A stretch of 64,000 nt of DNA from Gluconobacter frateurii (GCF_002723955.1 NZ_BEWN01000001.1:186001-250000); one strand, 5' to 3'. Positions 52,495 through 62,074 are shown, counted from the first letter of the stretch. A program made the numbers and translations. The notes: a model not told the origin generated them from the letters alone.

Positions 52495-53448
52495 ATGAGA
52501 GCATGGATGCAGGGCGTCATCATAGGGCTGCTCGTGTCGGGGTTGGCAGCATGCGCGCCGACAGGGCCCCTTGAATGCAAAGTTTATACGAGCGGGGTGA
52601 TGCCGATCATCAACCGTTCGGGCTCTCCGATTGTGCGGGCTGGTATCAATGGTCATCCAGTGGCCCTTATTGTTGACACGGGTGCAATGACGTCTTTGAT
52701 AGGAACATCCCATATTAACCCTCTGGGTCTGGATGTGGTCGGGTCGTATGGAACACTCACTGGAGTTGGGGGAGTAGAGCTTGCTCAGGTGGTTAAAATT
52801 GACAGCCTGGAAATGGGGCCTTCCAAAGCTTCCGATTTTGCTATTGTTGCAGGGGGTAAATTCGGAGGGTCCATAAACGGCCTTCCCATTGTCGGCCTGT
52901 TTGGTGACGATTTCCTCGGTAACTACGATACGATCGTTGATATTCCTGACCATATCGTTCGATTGGTGCGGACGGAGGATTGTCCCAGCCCAACCCCAGG
53001 TTGGGGAGAGCGTGTTCACACCATTCATGTCAGTCACGACACGGCCGATAATTTGAAAACGATATTAGAGATCAAGGTCAACGGCCATGTGGCAGACGCG
53101 ACCCTGGATACTGGGGCTACGAATACGCTCGTTACAATGCACACGGCGCGTCGTGCAGGTGTAACGCGCGAAATGCTGCAGCAGGATCCTGTAAGTGTAG
53201 GTTTTGGATTAACCCGCGATCCTGTGAAGATTTATCATCATCTTTTTTCAACGCTCGAGATAGGTGATATTGTTTTTCATAATATTCGGCTGAGTGTTTT
53301 GGATGATGATCTTCCCAATACCGATGCGCTGCTGGGGAGTGATTTCATGCGGCATTATCGTTTGTGGATCGGTCGTGGAAGCAAGATTTATGCTCAGCAT
53401 GACACCGATATTCCATCTAACGATCCAGATCACCAGGCTGCTGAATAA
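52495..53448 (+). CDS. Lipoprotein with two retropepsin-like aspartic protease domains
   Basis: Predicted envelope lipoprotein, 317 residues. Seen: lipobox LAAC (Cys20), then two retropepsin-like folds: first with the catalytic signature DTG at Asp61 ([13 protein letters not shown]), second with DTG at Asp205 ([13 protein letters not shown]). Each fold also has its second-half hydrophobic-hydrophobic-Gly motif (GLFGDDFLG and [11 protein letters not shown]). Retropepsins normally dimerise; here both halves are in one chain, which could make a pepsin-like intramolecular pair. Activity is unproven. It ends about 120 bases before the MCP gene. Confidence 0.85.
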   Translation: MRAWMQGVIIGLLVSGLAACAPTGPLECKVYTSGVMPIINRSGSPIVRAGINGHPVALIVDTGAMTSLIGTSHINPLGLDVVGSYGTLTGVGGVELAQVVKIDSLEMGPSKASDFAIVAGGKFGGSINGLPIVGLFGDDFLGNYDTIVDIPDHIVRLVRTEDCPSPTPGWGERVHTIHVSHDTADNLKTILEIKVNGHVADATLDTGATNTLVTMHTARRAGVTREMLQQDPVSVGFGLTRDPVKIYHHLFSTLEIGDIVFHNIRLSVLDDDLPNTDALLGSDFMRHYRLWIGRGSKIYAQHDTDIPSNDPDHQAAE

Positions 53449-53566
53449 CGTATCAAAAACCTCAAAGAGGCGTTTCAGCCGACTGTTAACAGACTATCAA
53501 TCAGTTGCCGATAAACAGGACGTCATATCCGCAGGTCTTGGATCTGCGGAATATGGGGACCTGTGT

Positions 53567-55063
53567 ATGACTGGGCAATCTGGAATGTTTTCCTCTCATG
53601 TGACCGTACGTTCTGAAAGTAGCGTTGCTTCCAGGTTTTTCTTCTGGATGACTGCACTTTCTCCCGTACTCGTCCTCGCAGGAGTGGCATTCTGGCATGT
53701 CCGGAATGTGCAGGGAGCCAAATCTTTAGCGTCCGTTTTTATGGAAGTAGCACCGGACGTGCTGGTTCTTTTTGTCAGCCTGCTTGCGGCCATTATCCTG
53801 TTTTTCAGGATATTCAGGCCTGCTTATGCGCTGTCACAAGGTGCCCAGGTTCTGGCTGTTCAGGACATTCTTCCTTCTGAGAATTCGCTTCCTGAACTCC
53901 TCGCAATACAAGCGCGCTTGCAGAGCGTGCAGTCTGACCTTCTCAAAAGTAACAAAGACGCATTTGAGGCTCGAACAGCCCTCCTGCAAGCGCAGGAGGA
54001 GGTTGAGAGTGCTCGAGAGAATGTTCGAACTGAGACCCAGTCTTTTGAAAAGATTACGGACATTCTGGGGGGGGCACTGAACAAACTGCGTGCAGGATGT
54101 CTGGATCATCGTCTGGAAGAGAATTTTCCAAGCCGGTATGACCAACTGCGACTGGATTTCAACGCTACTACTGAAGATCTTCAGAGAATTTTGATGTCTC
54201 TGAATGACAGTGTCAGTACAATTTCGTCTGGTTCAGCAGAGATCGCCTCCGCTGCGGATGATCTCGCGCGTCGTACAGAGCAACAGGTCAGTCGGCTCGA
54301 AGAGACGACATTATCCGTCGGGGCAGTTACAGAAACCGTAAAAAAAACGGCTGAAGCGGCGACGCATGCCAGTACTGTTGCCCGACAGACTGTTGAGAGA
54401 GCTCAAAGTTCAGGCGATGTAATGGCTGCTGCAACGACGGCTATGCTCGATATTCAGAAGTCTTCCAAACAAATCGGCCAGATACTGGGCCTGCTCGATG
54501 ACATTACGTTTCAGACAAATCTTCTAGCTTTGAATGCAGGAGTAGAAGCCGCTCGAGCGGGTGAGGCGGGACGAGGGTTTGCTGTTGTCGCGACCGAAGT
54601 ACGAGCCTTGGCCCAACGTTCGGCCGACGCGGCGAAAGATATCAAAAACCTTATTACGTCCAGTACTCAACAGATCAGTAAAGGTACAGCTCTCGTCCAA
54701 GAAACGGGAGGGGCAATGAAGACTATCGTGGAGAACGTGAGTGAAATCAGTCTCTTGATTGGTGAAATTGCAACGAGAGCGCAAAATCAAGCTAATAATC
54801 TTTCTGAAATTAGTACTGCAGTCAGTCAGATGGACCAGAATACACAGCAAAATGCTGCGATGGTCGAAGAGGCTACAGCAGCAAGCCATAATTTGAGCGC
54901 TGAGGCTGAAGAACTGGTTCAGATTGTTCGTCATTTTCATCTGTGTAGTGAAGATGTTCTTTCAGTTCAGCCTGACTTTCAGTATCAGAACATAGTGCCT
55001 CAACTACCTTTGGTTACGGAAGCCTACCAGACTTCTGACGAAGGTTGGGAGGAGTTTCGCTAA
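53567..55063 (+). CDS. Methyl-accepting chemotaxis protein, minimal periplasmic loop
   Basis: Chemoreceptor of 498 residues. Seen: two helices (about 24-45 and 62-82) joined by only about 16 residues, so no periplasmic ligand domain; a coiled coil (about 100-165), HAMP-like region, and the signalling domain with [42 protein letters not shown]. It ends GWEEFR, resembling the C-terminal NWETF pentapeptide that tethers CheR and CheB. The ATG at 53567 has GGGGA upstream; longer frames overlap the previous gene. First gene of the che operon; its stop overlaps the next start (TAATG). Confidence 0.93.
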   Translation: MTGQSGMFSSHVTVRSESSVASRFFFWMTALSPVLVLAGVAFWHVRNVQGAKSLASVFMEVAPDVLVLFVSLLAAIILFFRIFRPAYALSQGAQVLAVQDILPSENSLPELLAIQARLQSVQSDLLKSNKDAFEARTALLQAQEEVESARENVRTETQSFEKITDILGGALNKLRAGCLDHRLEENFPSRYDQLRLDFNATTEDLQRILMSLNDSVSTISSGSAEIASAADDLARRTEQQVSRLEETTLSVGAVTETVKKTAEAATHASTVARQTVERAQSSGDVMAAATTAMLDIQKSSKQIGQILGLLDDITFQTNLLALNAGVEAARAGEAGRGFAVVATEVRALAQRSADAAKDIKNLITSSTQQISKGTALVQETGGAMKTIVENVSEISLLIGEIATRAQNQANNLSEISTAVSQMDQNTQQNAAMVEEATAASHNLSAEAEELVQIVRHFHLCSEDVLSVQPDFQYQNIVPQLPLVTEAYQTSDEGWEEFR

Positions 55064-55332
55064 TGGACGTTTTTTGTTTGCCGGAGCTGCTTGAGACAGG
55101 CGCTGCTTTTGACCTGCTGGAACAGCTGAAAGCGCTACCGGAAGATATTCTTTTGGATGGGGCAGACGTGAAACGTCTAGGGGGGCGGTGCCTCGAGATC
55201 TTACTGTCAGCTAGGAAAACAGCGTTAGCGCGCAATAACCGCTTCATAATCCAAAACCCTTCTCCTGAACTGGAAAAATCTTTGGTTCTGCTTGGAGCTA
55301 AAGGACTTTTAGATGGGGACACGAGACAGTGA
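55063..55332 (+). CDS. Small STAS-like chemotaxis protein (CheS-position)
   Basis: 89-residue protein with a STAS (anti-anti-sigma) fold pattern (ILLDGADVKRLGGRCLEILLSA). It starts on the TAATG overlap with the receptor stop and overlaps cheY by 4 bases. In Sinorhizobium meliloti a small protein encoded between the receptor and cheY1, CheS, binds CheA and speeds CheY1 dephosphorylation. Position and size suggest the same role here; sequence similarity could not be tested. Confidence 0.75.
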   Translation: MDVFCLPELLETGAAFDLLEQLKALPEDILLDGADVKRLGGRCLEILLSARKTALARNNRFIIQNPSPELEKSLVLLGAKGLLDGDTRQ

Positions 55333-55688
55333 ATATTCTGATCGTTGATGACTCGCGAACAATTCGGAATCTTCTGAAGAGTACCTTGGAAGGCGCAGGA
55401 TATGCTGTCTGTCAGGCAGAGGATGGGATGGATGCACTCGAAAAGCTGAGTGAATTTGATCCAGATATTATTATTACCGACCTCAATATGCCCCGTATGA
55501 ATGGTCTCGAATTGGTGCAAAAATTGCGACAGGAAGATAAGACAAAATTTTTGCCAATTCTGTTTCTGACAACGGAAGGTAGCCCCGAAGTAAGAGAAAA
55601 AGGTCGTGAGGCTGGTGCGACAGGCTGGCTTGTAAAGCCATTTGATGCAACTCGGCTTTTAAACACGATTGATCGGGTTTCAGCATGA
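55329..55688 (+). CDS. cheY: CheY response regulator (first copy)
   Basis: Single receiver domain, 119 residues. Seen: phospho-acceptor Asp51 in IIITDLNMPRMNG, acidic VDDSR at the N-terminus, and Lys103 in WLVKPF. GTG start overlapping the STAS gene (GTGA) and overlapping cheA by 4 bases. By analogy with rhizobia it may be the phosphate sink (CheY1), with the second copy acting on the motor. Confidence 0.92.
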   Translation: MNILIVDDSRTIRNLLKSTLEGAGYAVCQAEDGMDALEKLSEFDPDIIITDLNMPRMNGLELVQKLRQEDKTKFLPILFLTTEGSPEVREKGREAGATGWLVKPFDATRLLNTIDRVSA

Positions 55689-57733
55689 ACAATGATGTTG
55701 AGGCCGATGATCTGGAATCTATCCGGCTAATATTTTTTGAAGAGTGCGGAGAGCAGTTGAGTCTCCTTGAAGATGAGCTTTCTTCTCTGAATGCAGAGAC
55801 GGGCCCAGGAGAGAAGATCAATACTATCTTTCGAGCGGTTCACTCCATAAAAGGGGGAGCTGGGGCTTTCGGTATGGAAAAACTTGTCCGGTTTTCCCAT
55901 CTTTTTGAAGCAGTCCTAGAAAAATTTCGTTCCGGCGAATGCACAATTGACCATGCGTCCGTAGCAACGTTTTTAAAAGCAGCTGACGTACTTGCAGATA
56001 TCGTAGGATTTTATCGAGATGGTAGAGATTTAACCGTTCAAGACGATGTGGTTGAAGAGCTGGATCGCTATCTCAATGCCCCCCAGATTGTATTAGAAAA
56101 TACAGATGTAGTGGATCCTCTCCCCGAAGATATAGACGGATTCTCTTTCACGCCCGTAAAAATAGATTTTCCGGAAGAACAAAAACTCCACTTGGAAATC
56201 ACACCTAAAATTGGACTTTATAAAAGTGGAGATGATATCCGTAATATTCTTTCTTTTTTAGAGAAAAAAGGGAGAATAGAAGTTGAACTGTACTGTAATA
56301 ATGTTCCTGCTCTTGAAGAATTTAATATAAATGACACATATTCCGTATGGAATGTGCAAATAAATTCCTGCGAAGATAAAAATTCCTTAGAAGAGGTTTT
56401 TGAATGGTCCGGTAGTAATATTGAAGTAAAATTCATAGATAAAAAAATAAATGAAAATAAATTAGAGAAAATTAACTCAAATAAAAAAGAAGAAATAAAC
56501 AATGAATTTCTGAAAATAGAAAATTCACCTAAAAATTTGCGCAAAGAAAATCCGACCATTCGGGTTGATACAAAGCGAGTTGACAAACTGGTAGATCTTC
56601 TGAGCGAGCTTGTAATTAATCAAGGAGCTATTCGCTCTCAGATGAAAGCCAATGATATTCGCCCAGGTTCTGCGTTGGATATTGTCATTTCTGAATTGGA
56701 TCAATTAACACACGAACTGCAAGAAAACGTGATGGCAATGCGGGCGCATCCTATTAAGACCGTTTTCCAACGGATGGGTCGCATTGTACGCGAGACAAGC
56801 CGAATTTCTGGAAAAGACGTAACGCTACACCTTGAAGGTGAAGATACAGAGGTCGATCGGTCTATCCTGGAAAAATTGTCTGATCCTCTGACGCATATGG
56901 TGCGGAATGCTATAGATCATGGACTTGAGAGTGAAGATATTCGTGTTGCAGCAGGAAAACCAGCCGAAGGTAAAGTATCTTTACGTGCCTTCCATCGGTC
57001 TGGCCGGATCATCATTGAAGTCGAGGACGATGGTTCCGGATTGAATTGCGATAAAATTTATAAAAAAGCCATTTCGAAAGGGATTATTAATAGTAGTTAC
57101 TCTATGGAAAAAGAAGAAATACAAAATCTTATTTTTGAACCCGGCTTTTCTACCGTAGAAAATGTGTCTGATCTTTCGGGACGAGGGGTAGGCATGGATG
57201 TCGTTAGAAAATCCATTTCTGAAATAGGGGGAAGGATTTCTATCTTAACGGAAGAAAATAAAGGAACTTTATTTTCGATTTCTCTTCCATTGACACTGGC
57301 TGTTGTCGAAGGACTGATTTTTAGAACACAGGAACAGAATTTCATTGTTCCAGTTTCCGGCGTGGTAGAGGCATTTCTGTTTCAGGAAAGCAAAAAAATT
57401 CAAATTTCAGAAGATATATGGGGCTACCCGTACCGAGACGAATATATTCCTATTATGCACAGTAAAAAGTTAACTAAAAAAGAAAAAAAAGACGTAATTA
57501 GTAATTCGTGTTTAGTTATAGAAAATGAAAAAAAAGAAAAACTAGCAATAATTGTTGATGATATTATTGATCAATCTAGATTCGTAGTTAAATCAATAGA
57601 AAAAAACTATAGAAAGATACCTGGATTTTCGTCGGCTACCATTTTAGGGGATGGTGGTGTGGCTTTAATTGTCGATGTGGATTTTCTTATAGAAAGTGTT
57701 TCCGGAAAAAAATTTGTAAGATCAGCTGAATAA
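55685..57733 (+). CDS. cheA: Chemotaxis histidine kinase CheA
   Basis: Autophosphorylating kinase, 682 residues. Order: Hpt domain with His53 in VHSIKGGAGAFG, a divergent P2-like region (about 160-250), Lys/Asn-rich linker, dimerisation helices (about 298-360, RVDTKRVDKLVDLLSELVINQ), HATPase with LTHMVRNAIDHGLES and GRGVGMDVVRKSI, and a CheW-like C-terminus. Odd: base composition falls steeply in the linker (hand counts of 13/60 and 11/60 G+C over 56401-56520), giving Lys, Asn and Ile-rich protein. ATGA overlap with cheY. Confidence 0.95.
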   Translation: MNNDVEADDLESIRLIFFEECGEQLSLLEDELSSLNAETGPGEKINTIFRAVHSIKGGAGAFGMEKLVRFSHLFEAVLEKFRSGECTIDHASVATFLKAADVLADIVGFYRDGRDLTVQDDVVEELDRYLNAPQIVLENTDVVDPLPEDIDGFSFTPVKIDFPEEQKLHLEITPKIGLYKSGDDIRNILSFLEKKGRIEVELYCNNVPALEEFNINDTYSVWNVQINSCEDKNSLEEVFEWSGSNIEVKFIDKKINENKLEKINSNKKEEINNEFLKIENSPKNLRKENPTIRVDTKRVDKLVDLLSELVINQGAIRSQMKANDIRPGSALDIVISELDQLTHELQENVMAMRAHPIKTVFQRMGRIVRETSRISGKDVTLHLEGEDTEVDRSILEKLSDPLTHMVRNAIDHGLESEDIRVAAGKPAEGKVSLRAFHRSGRIIIEVEDDGSGLNCDKIYKKAISKGIINSSYSMEKEEIQNLIFEPGFSTVENVSDLSGRGVGMDVVRKSISEIGGRISILTEENKGTLFSISLPLTLAVVEGLIFRTQEQNFIVPVSGVVEAFLFQESKKIQISEDIWGYPYRDEYIPIMHSKKLTKKEKKDVISNSCLVIENEKKEKLAIIVDDIIDQSRFVVKSIEKNYRKIPGFSSATILGDGGVALIVDVDFLIESVSGKKFVRSAE

Positions 57734-57744
57734 GGAAAAACACA

Positions 57745-58167
57745 ATGCCAAAAGTACTTGTTTTTACAGCATACGATCAAGAATACGCCATTGATATTGA
57801 GGCTGTACGCGAAATTCGGAACTGGGTTCAGGCTACCCCAATTCCTTCATCTCCTTCTTTTATGGAGGGGATTATTAATATTCGCGGAACGGTAATTCCT
57901 CTTATTGATTTTTGTAAGAAAATAAAATCATTGAAAGATGGAATCGAAAAAAAAGCTATGATTATTATAGAAAAAGGAGAAAAAACCGTTTCATTTTCCG
58001 TTCACAATGTTTCCGATATTATAGACTATGATGAAGGAGTCAGAAAAAATCTTCCTGATGTTTCTAATAGTGATATCTCAAATTTTGTGGATGGGATACT
58101 TTCCATTGATAATCGTGTGATATTTATTTTGAATGTTTCCGGCTTGATTGAAGAATGTTTCCATTGA
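57745..58167 (+). CDS. cheW: Chemotaxis coupling protein CheW
   Basis: Couples receptors to CheA. 140 residues with VREIRNWVQATPIPSSPSFMEGIINIRGTVIPLIDF and ILNVSGLIEE, the CheW core. AT-rich like the cheA linker. It overlaps cheR by 13 bases. Confidence 0.93.
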   Translation: MPKVLVFTAYDQEYAIDIEAVREIRNWVQATPIPSSPSFMEGIINIRGTVIPLIDFCKKIKSLKDGIEKKAMIIIEKGEKTVSFSVHNVSDIIDYDEGVRKNLPDVSNSDISNFVDGILSIDNRVIFILNVSGLIEECFH

Positions 58168-58985
58168 ACAATAAAAACGAAAAAATATCGCATCGTTCTT
58201 TGGGGATTATCTCTCAGATCGCCTATGATGTGTCGGGTATTTTTTTAAGCGACAAGAAAGCCGATCTTGTAATTTCGCGTCTAAACAAAAGATTGCGGGA
58301 AAACAAATTATCAAATTTCGAAGAATACTGCGATCTCATTCAGTCGAACGCTACTGAGCGTTCGCAGATGATTGCTGCGTTAACGACAAACGTTACTGCC
58401 TTCTATAGAGAGGTTCATCATTTCAATTATTTATCCAGATTGGTGGAAGAAAAATTTATTAGAAGAATACAAGATGGTGAAGAATTAAGAATATGGTCTG
58501 CTGCCTGCTCGAGCGGGGAAGAGGTTTATTCGGCTGCAATGACTGTTTCTGAAGTTTTGATGGGTTCACCTTCGGCAAAAATAAAAATTCTTGGGACTGA
58601 TATTGATACAAATATGCTTAAGAAATCAAAAATTGCACTTTACGATTTAGAAGAAAAAAAATCTATTCCTTTAGAAAAATTTAATAAATTTTGTTTAGAA
58701 AAAGAAGGTGCGTTCACCTTTAAAAGGGAGATATTGGAATTAGTCAGATTTAATCCCCTTAATCTCATTGCCGGGTGGCCATTTGAATCAAAATTTCACG
58801 CAATATTTTGCCGGAATGTAGCAATTTATTTTGATAAGCTGACAAGAGAGAAATTGTGGTTTCGGCTGGCTCAGAGACTGCATGTCGGTGGAGAAATATA
58901 TATTGGCCATTCAGAAAGAATTTCAAATCCGGAACTTCTTGGTTTGCGGCCTGTCGGATTGAATTCATACAAGAGAGTAAAATAG
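58155..58985 (+). CDS. cheR: Chemoreceptor methyltransferase CheR
   Basis: SAM-dependent methylation of receptor glutamates. 276 residues. Seen: LTTNVTAFYRE, SAM-site IWSAACSSGEEVYSAAM, LGTDIDTNMLKKSK and FCRNVAIYFDK. It may dock on the GWEEF end of the receptor. The start lies inside cheW; the stop shares one base with the cheB start (TAGTG). AT-rich composition continues through it. Confidence 0.94.
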   Translation: MFPLNNKNEKISHRSLGIISQIAYDVSGIFLSDKKADLVISRLNKRLRENKLSNFEEYCDLIQSNATERSQMIAALTTNVTAFYREVHHFNYLSRLVEEKFIRRIQDGEELRIWSAACSSGEEVYSAAMTVSEVLMGSPSAKIKILGTDIDTNMLKKSKIALYDLEEKKSIPLEKFNKFCLEKEGAFTFKREILELVRFNPLNLIAGWPFESKFHAIFCRNVAIYFDKLTREKLWFRLAQRLHVGGEIYIGHSERISNPELLGLRPVGLNSYKRVK

Positions 58986-60040
58986 TGATCAGTGGGCATA
59001 GGACTTATTCTGACATTATCTCTGTACTGGTTGTAGACGATTCTTTGACAAGTCGTGCCCTTATAGCGCTTGCGCTTAAGCGGAACCCTAAAATCAAAGT
59101 TGTGGGAACAGCCGGGACACCACTGGAAGCCAAAGATCTGATCTTGAAGCTTAAGCCGGACGTGTTGACGCTAGACGTTGAAATGCCCGGAATGAACGGG
59201 CTGCAATTTCTAGAAAAAATTATGCGCTTACGGCCTATGCCTGTCGTCATGGTATCCAGCCTCATGGCGCCTCGCAGCGAAATGACTGAAATGGCCTGTC
59301 GGTTAGGAGCCGTAGAATGTTTTTCCAAGTCGTCTGGTGAGCACGGTGAGGCTATTTTTGCCGGGTTGGCGGACGCGGTTGTGCGTGCGGCTTCTCAGCA
59401 TGGAAGTGCTCCTCGAGGTATGTCGACCGGGCTTTCGGGGGGCTCTGACCCGATAGTCGCGATTGGCGCTTCAACAGGTGGGGTTGAGGCGTTAGGGGAG
59501 GTTCTTGGGAGCTTTCCGGAAGATTGCCCTCCGACCGTGATTGTGCAGCATATGCCGCAGCAATTTTCTAAAAATTTTGCTCGACGGCTTAATGCGATTT
59601 CACGCCCGGACGTTTGTCTTGTGACAGATGGATGCAAGCTTGTCCGAGGAAAAGTGTTCATCGCTCCAGGGGGCGAGGCGCATACTGAAGTGACCCGTAC
59701 GGGACGTATGTCTCCCTATAGCTGTCATCTCGTGTCTGGCCCTTCTCTCAATGGCCATCGTCCTTCTGTGGATGCTTTGTTTTTCTCAGTCGCCCAGGTG
59801 GCAGGACGTCATGCGGTAGGTGTCATTCTGACCGGCATGGAGACTGATGGGGCTCGGGGTTTGCTGGCTATGAGAGAGGCTGGGGCACGAACTATCGGGC
59901 AGGATCGCAATACTTCTGTCATCTACGGCATGCCAAAAGCTGCTTTTGAATGCGGGGCTGTAGAAACACAGTTACCGCTGTCCGAAATCGGACCATCCAT
60001 CCTTCGTCTTGCTGAACATCGTACTCAGGAGAGTCATTAA
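58985..60040 (+). CDS. cheB: Chemotaxis methylesterase CheB
   Basis: Response-regulator methylesterase, 351 residues. Seen: receiver with Asp64 (LTLDVEMPG), linker, and CheB catalytic domain with Ser163 (GASTGG), His189 (VQHMP) and Asp288 (GMETDGA). GTG start at 58985 overlapping cheR by one base; base composition returns to normal here (hand count 35/60 G+C over 59461-59520). The stop overlaps the next start. Confidence 0.95.
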   Translation: MISGHRTYSDIISVLVVDDSLTSRALIALALKRNPKIKVVGTAGTPLEAKDLILKLKPDVLTLDVEMPGMNGLQFLEKIMRLRPMPVVMVSSLMAPRSEMTEMACRLGAVECFSKSSGEHGEAIFAGLADAVVRAASQHGSAPRGMSTGLSGGSDPIVAIGASTGGVEALGEVLGSFPEDCPPTVIVQHMPQQFSKNFARRLNAISRPDVCLVTDGCKLVRGKVFIAPGGEAHTEVTRTGRMSPYSCHLVSGPSLNGHRPSVDALFFSVAQVAGRHAVGVILTGMETDGARGLLAMREAGARTIGQDRNTSVIYGMPKAAFECGAVETQLPLSEIGPSILRLAEHRTQESH

Positions 60041-60435
60041 TGATTTCCGCCTCCTCCATGTCTGTTCTTCTTGTGGATGATCAGACATCCATTCGGTCAC
60101 TTCTGCGAAATAGTCTCGTTCAGCTTGGATTTGTGCATGTCGCTGGCGTGCGTAACGGCGTCGAAGCCCTGGAACACCTGAAAGTAACTCCGACCCATCT
60201 GATTATTTCTGACTTCAATATGCCGGATATGGATGGTCTTGAATTGCTCAAGGCGGTGAGGGCATCTTCGCAGAGTGCAAAAACAGGCTTCATCATGTTG
60301 ACAGGCCAGGCGAGTAAAGAGCTGGTGCAGCAAGCCATTTCTGCGGGAGTAAACAATTTTCTCGCTAAACCCTTCACGACCAGTTCTTTGAAAGCTCGCA
60401 TCGAGGCTGTTTTTGGTCCGATTTGCGGAGCCTGA
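60040..60435 (+). CDS. cheY: CheY response regulator (second copy)
   Basis: Single receiver domain, 131 residues, with VDDQTSIRSLL, phospho-acceptor Asp58 (IISDFNMPDMDG) and Lys110 (FLAKPF). Start shares a base with the cheB stop (TAATG). By position it is the rhizobial CheY2 equivalent, the likely motor-binding copy; inference only. Confidence 0.93.
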   Translation: MISASSMSVLLVDDQTSIRSLLRNSLVQLGFVHVAGVRNGVEALEHLKVTPTHLIISDFNMPDMDGLELLKAVRASSQSAKTGFIMLTGQASKELVQQAISAGVNNFLAKPFTTSSLKARIEAVFGPICGA

Positions 60436-60439
60436 GAAG

Positions 60440-60766
60440 ATGGAGTTTCTTGCGCTTGCGACTTTGTTCCAAGGGGCTGCCGTTCAGATGTCCCGAGCCC
60501 TCGAAGAATGCCAGACGCTCGAACGTCTCGCCCTTTCGCACGTTGCTCGCGAAGAAACCACGGCGTTGCAGTTTTTTGATTCCCTGACGCAGACGCTGGA
60601 CCAGTTCCGGCTCCTGTTTCAAAGGCTGGCAGAACAGGAAGATGTTCAAGCCATGACAATCAGCGCCGATGCAGTGGCGCAGATGACGCTTGCAGTTCTG
60701 CGTGAGGGGTTGGCGGGAAGCAGTAAGTCTTCTTCACAGTATGCGGGTGATATCGAACTCTTTTAG
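60440..60766 (+). CDS. Small helical DxxxQ protein, candidate CheT/CheZ-like phosphatase
   Basis: 108 residues, almost wholly helical by pattern, last gene of the che operon, 4 bases after cheY. Seen: DSLTQ at Asp47-Gln51 within FFDSLTQTLDQFRLLFQRL, the DxxxQ arrangement of the CheZ active site. In S. meliloti the last che gene, cheT, encodes a small CheY phosphatase with a DxxxQ motif. That makes the same role likely but unproven. The frame starts at 60413, but the ATG at 60440 clears cheY and has GGAG upstream. Confidence 0.7.
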   Translation: MEFLALATLFQGAAVQMSRALEECQTLERLALSHVAREETTALQFFDSLTQTLDQFRLLFQRLAEQEDVQAMTISADAVAQMTLAVLREGLAGSSKSSSQYAGDIELF

Positions 60767-61161
60767 CTGGGTTTGTTCGCATCTGCCGGGTTGGAATGAA
60801 CCATCGCACGGTGGCGCTGAAGGCCCCGAATGAGTTGTTCCGCATCGGTGGGAGTGAAAACAAGCCCGACCGGGCCATAAGCCGGATGCTGGAATGCCAG
60901 AAGAGACCCTTCTGTCAGGGTATCGATCTGAAGTGCCCAGTTGGTTTTGTACACAGGAGAAAACCGAGCGCCTTCAATCGGTGCTGAGGGCTTTTTTTCT
61001 ACCAGGGCGGTTCGTGCCAGGCCCAGGCTGGTGATCAGTTGGGTCAGTTGGGCTTCATCGAGTGTAATATCGCCATTGAGTCCGCTGCTTTCCAGGAAAG
61101 AAAGAACAATCTTCTGTCCGTCCTCGGAGCGCGTAACCTGCATGCGTGGTCCGGTTGTCAT
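60763..61161 (-). CDS. Conserved-looking protein of unknown function
   Basis: 132 residues, no recognised domain; mixed alpha/beta with ITLDEAQLTQLITSLGLARTAL and PVGLVFTPTDAEQLIRGL. It lies 35 bases downstream of ispE on the same strand and may be the third gene of that unit. Its 3' end overlaps the convergent DxxxQ gene by 4 bases. Start chosen at the ATG 61161, with AGGA just upstream; a longer frame to 61305 would enter ispE. Confidence 0.65.
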   Translation of the reverse strand: MTTGPRMQVTRSEDGQKIVLSFLESSGLNGDITLDEAQLTQLITSLGLARTALVEKKPSAPIEGARFSPVYKTNWALQIDTLTEGSLLAFQHPAYGPVGLVFTPTDAEQLIRGLQRHRAMVHSNPADANKPS

Positions 61162-61195
61162 GTTCCTGAGACTCTCTTTAAAGCGTAAAAGCGCA

Positions 61196-62074
61196 CTAAT
61201 TCTGAAGGAAGGGGCCTGCCCATGTCCACCATTCCCGATGGGCAGCCTCTTTGGAAAGTTCAATTTCAGCTTTGCGTGCGGCTTCTGGAGTTGGAAAGAG
61301 GCCAAAGCAGGTCGCGCCTGAACCGCTCATACGAACCATCAGGCAATCTTCCTGAGCCTCCAATGAACTCAATACTGTCCCGATAATTGGAGCGTGGCGG
61401 ATTGCGGGGGCCTGCAGATCGTTGGCTGTGTAAGACAGCATCTCCACAAGGTCACGCATGGATGTCCACTCAGAAGAGAATATTGGAGCAGGCCGCTCTA
61501 TAATACCGCCCATATTGGCGAAGCTTCGGAAAATATCGGGTGTGGAGACTGCAACGCCGGGATTGATAAGCAGGATACCACCATTCGGCATGGCGGGAGC
61601 CTGCGTCAAAATTTCTCCAATTCCCTCCATTCGGGTTGGTTTTTGCTGAACGCACACTGGGACATCGGCTCCCAGAGGTTCGGCAATAGCGATCAGTTCT
61701 GCTTCGTCGATATTCCAGAGTTGGCCCAGTAATCTCAAGGTACATGCCGCATCAGCCGAGCCGCCGCCAATACCGGAGGCAACGGGCAGATTTTTTTCCA
61801 GCGTCAGGTGGTGCGGGGCGTTTTTTCCGGCATGAGCCTGAAGAGCGCGTGCGGCCCGAAGGACGAGGTTGCTGTCGTCAGCTTCGAGGCCCGCTCCAAA
61901 GCGTCCTTCAATAGAGAGAGAAAAGCGATCTGACTTTTCTGCAATACGCACTTCATCGGCGGCACCTGCAAAAACCGCAAGGCTGTCGAGAAGATGATAT
62001 CCATCAGGGCGGCGTCCGGTCACATGCAGGTAGAGATTGATCTTGGCATGAGCGGTGTCTTGAAGAAAAATCAT
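61196..62074 (-). CDS. ispE: 4-diphosphocytidyl-2-C-methyl-D-erythritol kinase
   Basis: MEP-pathway kinase of isoprenoid synthesis, 292 residues. Seen: [26 protein letters not shown] motif [16 protein letters not shown] (about 93-108) and [16 protein letters not shown] overlap with the TPR gene upstream. Confidence 0.97.
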   Translation of the reverse strand: MIFLQDTAHAKINLYLHVTGRRPDGYHLLDSLAVFAGAADEVRIAEKSDRFSLSIEGRFGAGLEADDSNLVLRAARALQAHAGKNAPHHLTLEKNLPVASGIGGGSADAACTLRLLGQLWNIDEAELIAIAEPLGADVPVCVQQKPTRMEGIGEILTQAPAMPNGGILLINPGVAVSTPDIFRSFANMGGIIERPAPIFSSEWTSMRDLVEMLSYTANDLQAPAIRHAPIIGTVLSSLEAQEDCLMVRMSGSGATCFGLFPTPEAARKAEIELSKEAAHREWWTWAGPFLQN

